From Anaerolineales bacterium (lineage in GTDB: Bacteria > Chloroflexota > Anaerolineae > Anaerolineales > Villigracilaceae), in the NCBI GenBank assembly GCA_016789485.1, contig JAEURE010000082.1, forward strand, positions 1 through 9,584: a DNA stretch of 9,584 bases, given 5' to 3'. Shown here piece after piece: positions 6,747 to 9,584 of this stretch (its first letter is position 1; each line of letters starts with the position of its first letter). A program made the translations under genes and the position numbers. The notes under the pieces are model-generated. The model had not been told where the DNA came from. It searched no databases and saw only the letters and a program-made list of their open reading frames with translations.

Positions 6747-7799
6747 ATGAACAAGCAAGAACTCCTCAAGCAAGCTGACTACAACTACCAACGCGGCAAT
6801 CGTGAGTTGGCGAAAAAATATCTTTCCGATCTTCTCGCTGCATATCCCCGGGAAGAGTCCGCATGGATTCTGCTCGCAAAAGTGGAAGCAGTAAAAGAGC
6901 GAAAAATCGAATGCTACAAACACGCTCTTAAGATCAATCCTGGTAATAACGAAACCCGCATCGCACTGACCCGCATCGACTCAACCAGCCCAACATTGCC
7001 GCGTGACGGCAGGCTGACCATCACGCCGCTGCAGTCATCGAAACCTTATAAAGTGACACTGCGCGCAATCCTTGGAATTGCAGTCGTCTTATTCGTCTTT
7101 GGAACAACCACACTGGTAGTTGCGCGAAACAACCCCGAATCAAAAGTTGCAAAATTATTCATCAATGCCACACCCACAATGTACGGGAATGTTTCCATTG
7201 GAAGCGACATTGCGCCTGACACACGCGCAGAGATTGGCATGAAATATCCGCAATACGCGCCGCTTGTAGATGCGTTGATCATGCTTGCCATGGAAAACTC
7301 CAGCGCGGGCATGGAAGGCGCCCCTGAGCGCCCCGGCGCCGAGATCATCACCTCGGATGTAAAAGCCTTGGAAGCAAAGACCCTGCTGGCGAACGCAATT
7401 CCCCAGCCAGGTTCCTTGTCATCTGCGACGATCACCGAACAGCAGATCACTTCCTGGCTTGCCATGGAAATGGAGAACAGCGCCGACCTGCCTTTGAGCG
7501 ATGTTCAAGTTTATTTGCGCGGCGGGCAAATCCAGATCTGGGGAATGGTGAATGGCAGTACTGGTTCCACCTCGGCACTGCTTGACGGGACGATCAGTAT
7601 TGATGGAAATGCACAGCCCGTTTTTACCCTCGAGTCCATGCAAATTGGGCAGCAAAAAGTACCGGATATCCTGCTCTCGCAGGCTGAAAACTGGCTGAAC
7701 CAAATCCTGGCAGAAAAGATCAACTCCGAAATTCCCGGTCTGCGGCTGATGAATATTAACGTAACCAATGGACTGATCACAGTTTCGGGAATGAGATAG
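6747..7799 (+). CDS. TPR-membrane protein with LmeA/YpmS-like extracytoplasmic domain
   Basis: The 350-residue product has three parts. Residues 1-75 form TPR-like helical pairs (LLKQADYNYQRGNRELAKKYL, AWILLAKVE, CYKHALKINPGN). A single transmembrane helix lies at about 104-126 (LRAILGIAVVLFVFGTTTLVVA), with basic residues before it, so the TPR part should be cytoplasmic. The rest is extracytoplasmic. Its C-terminal part (about 228-350) reads ATITEQQITSWL, PLSDVQVYLRGGQIQIWG, VFTLESMQIGQQKVP, then NVTNGLITVSG. This order resembles the LmeA (DUF2993) and YpmS (DUF2140) lipid-binding-like domains. That resemblance is recalled, not searched. The function is unknown; a role in envelope lipid handling or protein assembly is inference. 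The ATG lacks a Shine-Dalgarno site. TCTATA at 6736-6741 could be a -10 for a leaderless message, but no matching -35 is seen. Confidence 0.8.
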   Translation: MNKQELLKQADYNYQRGNRELAKKYLSDLLAAYPREESAWILLAKVEAVKERKIECYKHALKINPGNNETRIALTRIDSTSPTLPRDGRLTITPLQSSKPYKVTLRAILGIAVVLFVFGTTTLVVARNNPESKVAKLFINATPTMYGNVSIGSDIAPDTRAEIGMKYPQYAPLVDALIMLAMENSSAGMEGAPERPGAEIITSDVKALEAKTLLANAIPQPGSLSSATITEQQITSWLAMEMENSADLPLSDVQVYLRGGQIQIWGMVNGSTGSTSALLDGTISIDGNAQPVFTLESMQIGQQKVPDILLSQAENWLNQILAEKINSEIPGLRLMNINVTNGLITVSGMR

Positions 7800-7800
7800 G

Positions 7801-7839
7801 AATCAAAAAGACCGCCCAAATTGGGCGGTCTTTTTGATT
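7801..7839. terminator. Rho-independent terminator after the TPR gene
   Basis: A perfect 17-bp stem (7801-7817 with 7823-7839) closes the loop AAATT. The core is GACCGCCC/GGGCGGTC, flanked by an A-run and a matching run of five T. It starts one base after the stop codon. Its symmetry would let it act in either direction. It isolates the following msr genes, which therefore need their own promoter. Confidence 0.92.
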
Positions 7840-7862
7840 TAACTGTAATACTTTCTTAATAT
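7834..7862 (+). promoter_or_regulatory. Candidate promoter of the msrB-msrA operon
   Basis: TTGATT at 7834-7839 and TAATAT at 7857-7862 are separated by 17 bp, the optimal spacing, and each matches four of six consensus positions. The -35 shares bases with the right arm of the preceding terminator. This would give a leader of about 55 nt before msrB. The region is AT-rich, so a chance match is possible. I see no recognisable peroxide- or thiol-stress operator. Confidence 0.35.
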
Positions 7863-7925
7863 ATTTTACGGTACACATGTTGTCCATATGATGTTGAAAC
7901 CAGATTTTAATGAAGGAGACCTGAA

Positions 7926-8390
7926 ATGAAGACCTATCTCAAACCAACCGATCAAGAATTACGTCGACGGCTTTCCCCGGAGCAATATCAAGTCACACAA
8001 AATGCAGGGACAGAGCCGCCTTTTCAGAACGAATTTTGGGATCACAAACAGGAAGGCATCTACGTTGACATCGTCTCTGGAGAGCCGCTGTTCAGCTCCC
8101 TGGAGAAGTTCGATTCGGGCTGCGGCTGGCCCAGTTTTACAGAACCATTAAACTCGGAAAACATCACGACGCATACCGACGCCAAGTTCTTTATGGTGCG
8201 GATGGAGGTTCGTTCCAAACACGGCGACTCACATCTGGGGCATGTTTTTGACGATGGCCCCGCCCCCACAGGCTTGCGCTATTGCATCAACTCCGCAGCA
8301 CTGCGTTTCATTCCAGTGGAAGAATTGGAAAAAGAAGGCTATGGCGAGTATTTAAAGCTATTCAAAACGGATATCCAAAAGAATAAATAA
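7926..8390 (+). CDS. msrB: Peptide-methionine (R)-S-oxide reductase MsrB, zinc-free form
   Basis: The 154-residue product reduces the R epimer of methionine sulfoxide in proteins, drawing electrons from thioredoxin. Signature blocks are [18 protein letters not shown] (31-48), [13 protein letters not shown] (59-71), [19 protein letters not shown] (102-120) and INSAALRF (121-128). Cys120 in RYCINSAAL is the catalytic residue. Cys66 in SGCGWPSF matches the resolving cysteine of the family. The two CxxC pairs that bind structural zinc in many MsrBs are replaced by DIVS (48-51) and SKHGD (97-101), so this is the zinc-free type. No signal peptide is present, so the protein is cytoplasmic. AAGGAGA lies 6 nt before the ATG. 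The msrA gene begins 15 nt after the stop, indicating co-transcription. Confidence 0.96.
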   Translation: MKTYLKPTDQELRRRLSPEQYQVTQNAGTEPPFQNEFWDHKQEGIYVDIVSGEPLFSSLEKFDSGCGWPSFTEPLNSENITTHTDAKFFMVRMEVRSKHGDSHLGHVFDDGPAPTGLRYCINSAALRFIPVEELEKEGYGEYLKLFKTDIQKNK

Positions 8391-8405
8391 AGAAGGAGAT
8401 TTTTT

Positions 8406-8957
8406 ATGAACACAAATTATGAAACCATCACACTGGCCGGGGGATGTTTCTGGTGTCTCGAAGCTGTTTTTGACGAGATGAAAGGCGTGCTCTCTGTGGA
8501 CTCTGGCTACGCCAACGGGCACGTTGCCAATCCCACCTATCAGGCTGTCTGCACGGGAATGACCGGTCATGCTGAGGTTGCCCAGATCAAGTTTGATCCA
8601 TCCATCATCTCATTCCGCGACATTCTGAATGTCTTCTTCGCCATCCACGACCCCACCACTCTCAACCGTCAGGGCGCGGACGTTGGTTCACAATACCGTT
8701 CGGGTATCTACTACCACACGGCTGAGCAAAAAGAGGTTGCCGAAAAACTAATCAGCGAGTTGAATGCTCAGAAGATCTGGAACAGCCCCATTGTTACGGA
8801 GGTAGAGGCGCTCAAGGATTTCTATATCGCTGAAGATTATCATCAGGAATACTTCGTGCGGAATCAAAATCAGCCTTATTGTCAGGCGGTGGTTGCCCCA
8901 AAGGTTGCCAAATTCCGAAAGCATTATCTGGAGTTGTTGAAGAAGCAGCCTGCCTGA
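8406..8957 (+). CDS. msrA: Peptide-methionine (S)-S-oxide reductase MsrA
   Basis: The 183-residue product reduces the S epimer of methionine sulfoxide, complementing MsrB. The active site is GGCFWC with nucleophile Cys14 and Cys17 (12-17). GYANGHVANPTY (34-45), GHAEVAQIKFDP (54-65), FFAIHDPTTLNRQGADVGSQYRS (77-99, the strongest family block) and AEDYHQEY (142-149) follow in the normal order. Cys159 in PYCQAVV is a candidate recycling cysteine. Length fits a cytoplasmic single-domain MsrA with no export signal. AAGGAGA is placed 6 nt before the ATG, nearly the same arrangement as for msrB. No terminator hairpin follows: the stop is only 5 nt from the end of the convergent hydrolase gene on the other strand. 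Confidence 0.97.
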   Translation: MNTNYETITLAGGCFWCLEAVFDEMKGVLSVDSGYANGHVANPTYQAVCTGMTGHAEVAQIKFDPSIISFRDILNVFFAIHDPTTLNRQGADVGSQYRSGIYYHTAEQKEVAEKLISELNAQKIWNSPIVTEVEALKDFYIAEDYHQEYFVRNQNQPYCQAVVAPKVAKFRKHYLELLKKQPA

Positions 8958-8962
8958 TCGTT

Positions 8963-9584
8963 CTACTTTCCGACAGTCTTGCGGAATAATTCAATGGTCA
9001 GGCTTTCTGTCTTTGTAGTTGCCCAATGACCCACACCCGGCAAGACATAATATTCAACATCCACCCCGCTTCGCTGAAGGTTGCTGACGAGCATTTCATT
9101 TACCTGAATCGATTCGGGGTTATCCATACTTCCGATCACAACCAACACGGGTACATTGGGTTGAAAGCCAGACATGTAATATCCTGTGGATAGGATCGCC
9201 AGCCCGCTGACTGAGTTGGGGTAGTGGGCCGCAAAGCCTTGCATAAAGTATGCCCCGGCAGAAAACCCAGCGATGAACATGCGCGAACTGACATGATACT
9301 CACTCTGCACGGCATTGACCGCAGCCCAAATGGTTCGTTCGCCCACATCCTGATAATATCCTCCAGCATCGCCGGGGATGGTTGGGCAAAGCAGAATGTA
9401 GCCTTCTTTTTCGGCATATGACTGCCATAGATCCCAACAATGCAGGCCGGAGCCGCCTGAACCATGAATCCCGATAAACAAAGGATAGACCCGGTCTCCG
9501 GTATAACTCTTTGGCACATAAAGATAATATTCCACGGGTTGGGTATGACGATATGGAGTTGGATCAATGGGCTGGGAAAGAACC
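8963..9584 (-). CDS. Alpha/beta hydrolase, esterase or PHB-depolymerase-like, N-terminus cut by the right edge
   Basis: The minus-strand frame stays open from the stop at 8963-8965 to the window edge, so the start lies outside. A GTG at 9535 is probably internal, because the codons upstream of it (reading VLSQPIDPTPYRHTQP) also look coding. Counting from that GTG, the fold shows YYLYVPKSY (3-11), PLFIGIHGSGGSG with the oxyanion His24-Gly25 (18-30), and GYILLCP (45-51). The nucleophile elbow GFSAGAYF has Ser92, IGSMDNPESIQ has the likely acid Asp138, and GVGHW has the likely base His170. This order fits the esterase/PHB-depolymerase branch (LpqC-like) of the superfamily, which cleaves esters such as feruloyl or hydroxyalkanoate linkages. 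The substrate cannot be fixed. Whether it is exported is unknown because the N-terminus is missing. It converges on msrA. Confidence 0.88.
   Translation of the reverse strand, partial: VLSQPIDPTPYRHTQPVEYYLYVPKSYTGDRVYPLFIGIHGSGGSGLHCWDLWQSYAEKEGYILLCPTIPGDAGGYYQDVGERTIWAAVNAVQSEYHVSSRMFIAGFSAGAYFMQGFAAHYPNSVSGLAILSTGYYMSGFQPNVPVLVVIGSMDNPESIQVNEMLVSNLQRSGVDVEYYVLPGVGHWATTKTESLTIELFRKTVGK

Noticed and set aside
9136..9567. 143-codon second frame on the - strand at the right edge
   Set aside because: The frame covering 8963-9584 carries the GxSxG, Asp and His motifs of a hydrolase, so this one is a shadow.
1..9584. CRISPR array, insertion sequence, tRNA, or phage genes
   Set aside because: No spaced direct repeats, transposase motifs, cloverleaf-like sequence or structural phage proteins were seen on either strand.

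Overview
The window holds eleven genes, nine of them complete and ten on the + strand. It reads as ordinary chromosome of a Gram-positive-type or Chloroflexota-like bacterium. That placement is inference. It rests on a ClpC-type (not ClpA) unfoldase, an F420-type luciferase-like oxidoreductase, an M42 aminopeptidase, and a TPR-membrane protein whose exported domain resembles LmeA/YpmS lipid-binding proteins. Base composition is mid-to-high GC (58-60% in two sampled 60-base stretches), except for the first full gene, which is clearly AT-richer (35-38%). I see no rRNA, tRNA, CRISPR array, insertion sequence or phage module.

Layout. (1) 2-932: the last 26 codons of a probable acyl-CoA thioesterase, then a membrane-anchored NERD-domain protein. 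(2) 939-2593: an M42 metallo-aminopeptidase starting 6 nt after the NERD stop, then a redoxin with a CPQC motif, closed by a perfect 17-bp hairpin terminator. (3) 2604-4052: a luciferase-like F420-type oxidoreductase with a -10 box placed for a leaderless mRNA, a small hairpin, and a MazG-like nucleotide pyrophosphohydrolase. (4) 4159-6738: clpC with a strong Shine-Dalgarno site and a short dyad on its candidate -10, ending in a perfect 42-bp palindrome without a T-run. (5) 6747-7839: the TPR-TM-LmeA/YpmS-like protein and its 17-bp hairpin terminator. (6) 7857-8957: an msrB-msrA operon. (7) 8963-9584: an esterase/depolymerase-like alpha/beta hydrolase on the - strand, convergent with msrA and cut by the right edge.

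Functionally, much of the window is cell maintenance. ClpC (protein unfolding for ClpP), MsrA and MsrB (methionine sulfoxide repair), the redoxin (thiol redox) and MazG (nucleotide-pool cleaning) all deal with damaged molecules, and the M42 enzyme degrades peptides. Terminators and separate promoters split these genes into several transcription units, so this is a loose neighbourhood rather than one system. I found no convincing undescribed system. The most interesting items are the 42-bp palindrome beside the TPR gene, the TPR-TM-LmeA-like architecture, the likely leaderless promoter, the AT-rich NERD gene, and the M42 enzyme that resembles the NAGGN-associated subgroup without its partner genes.
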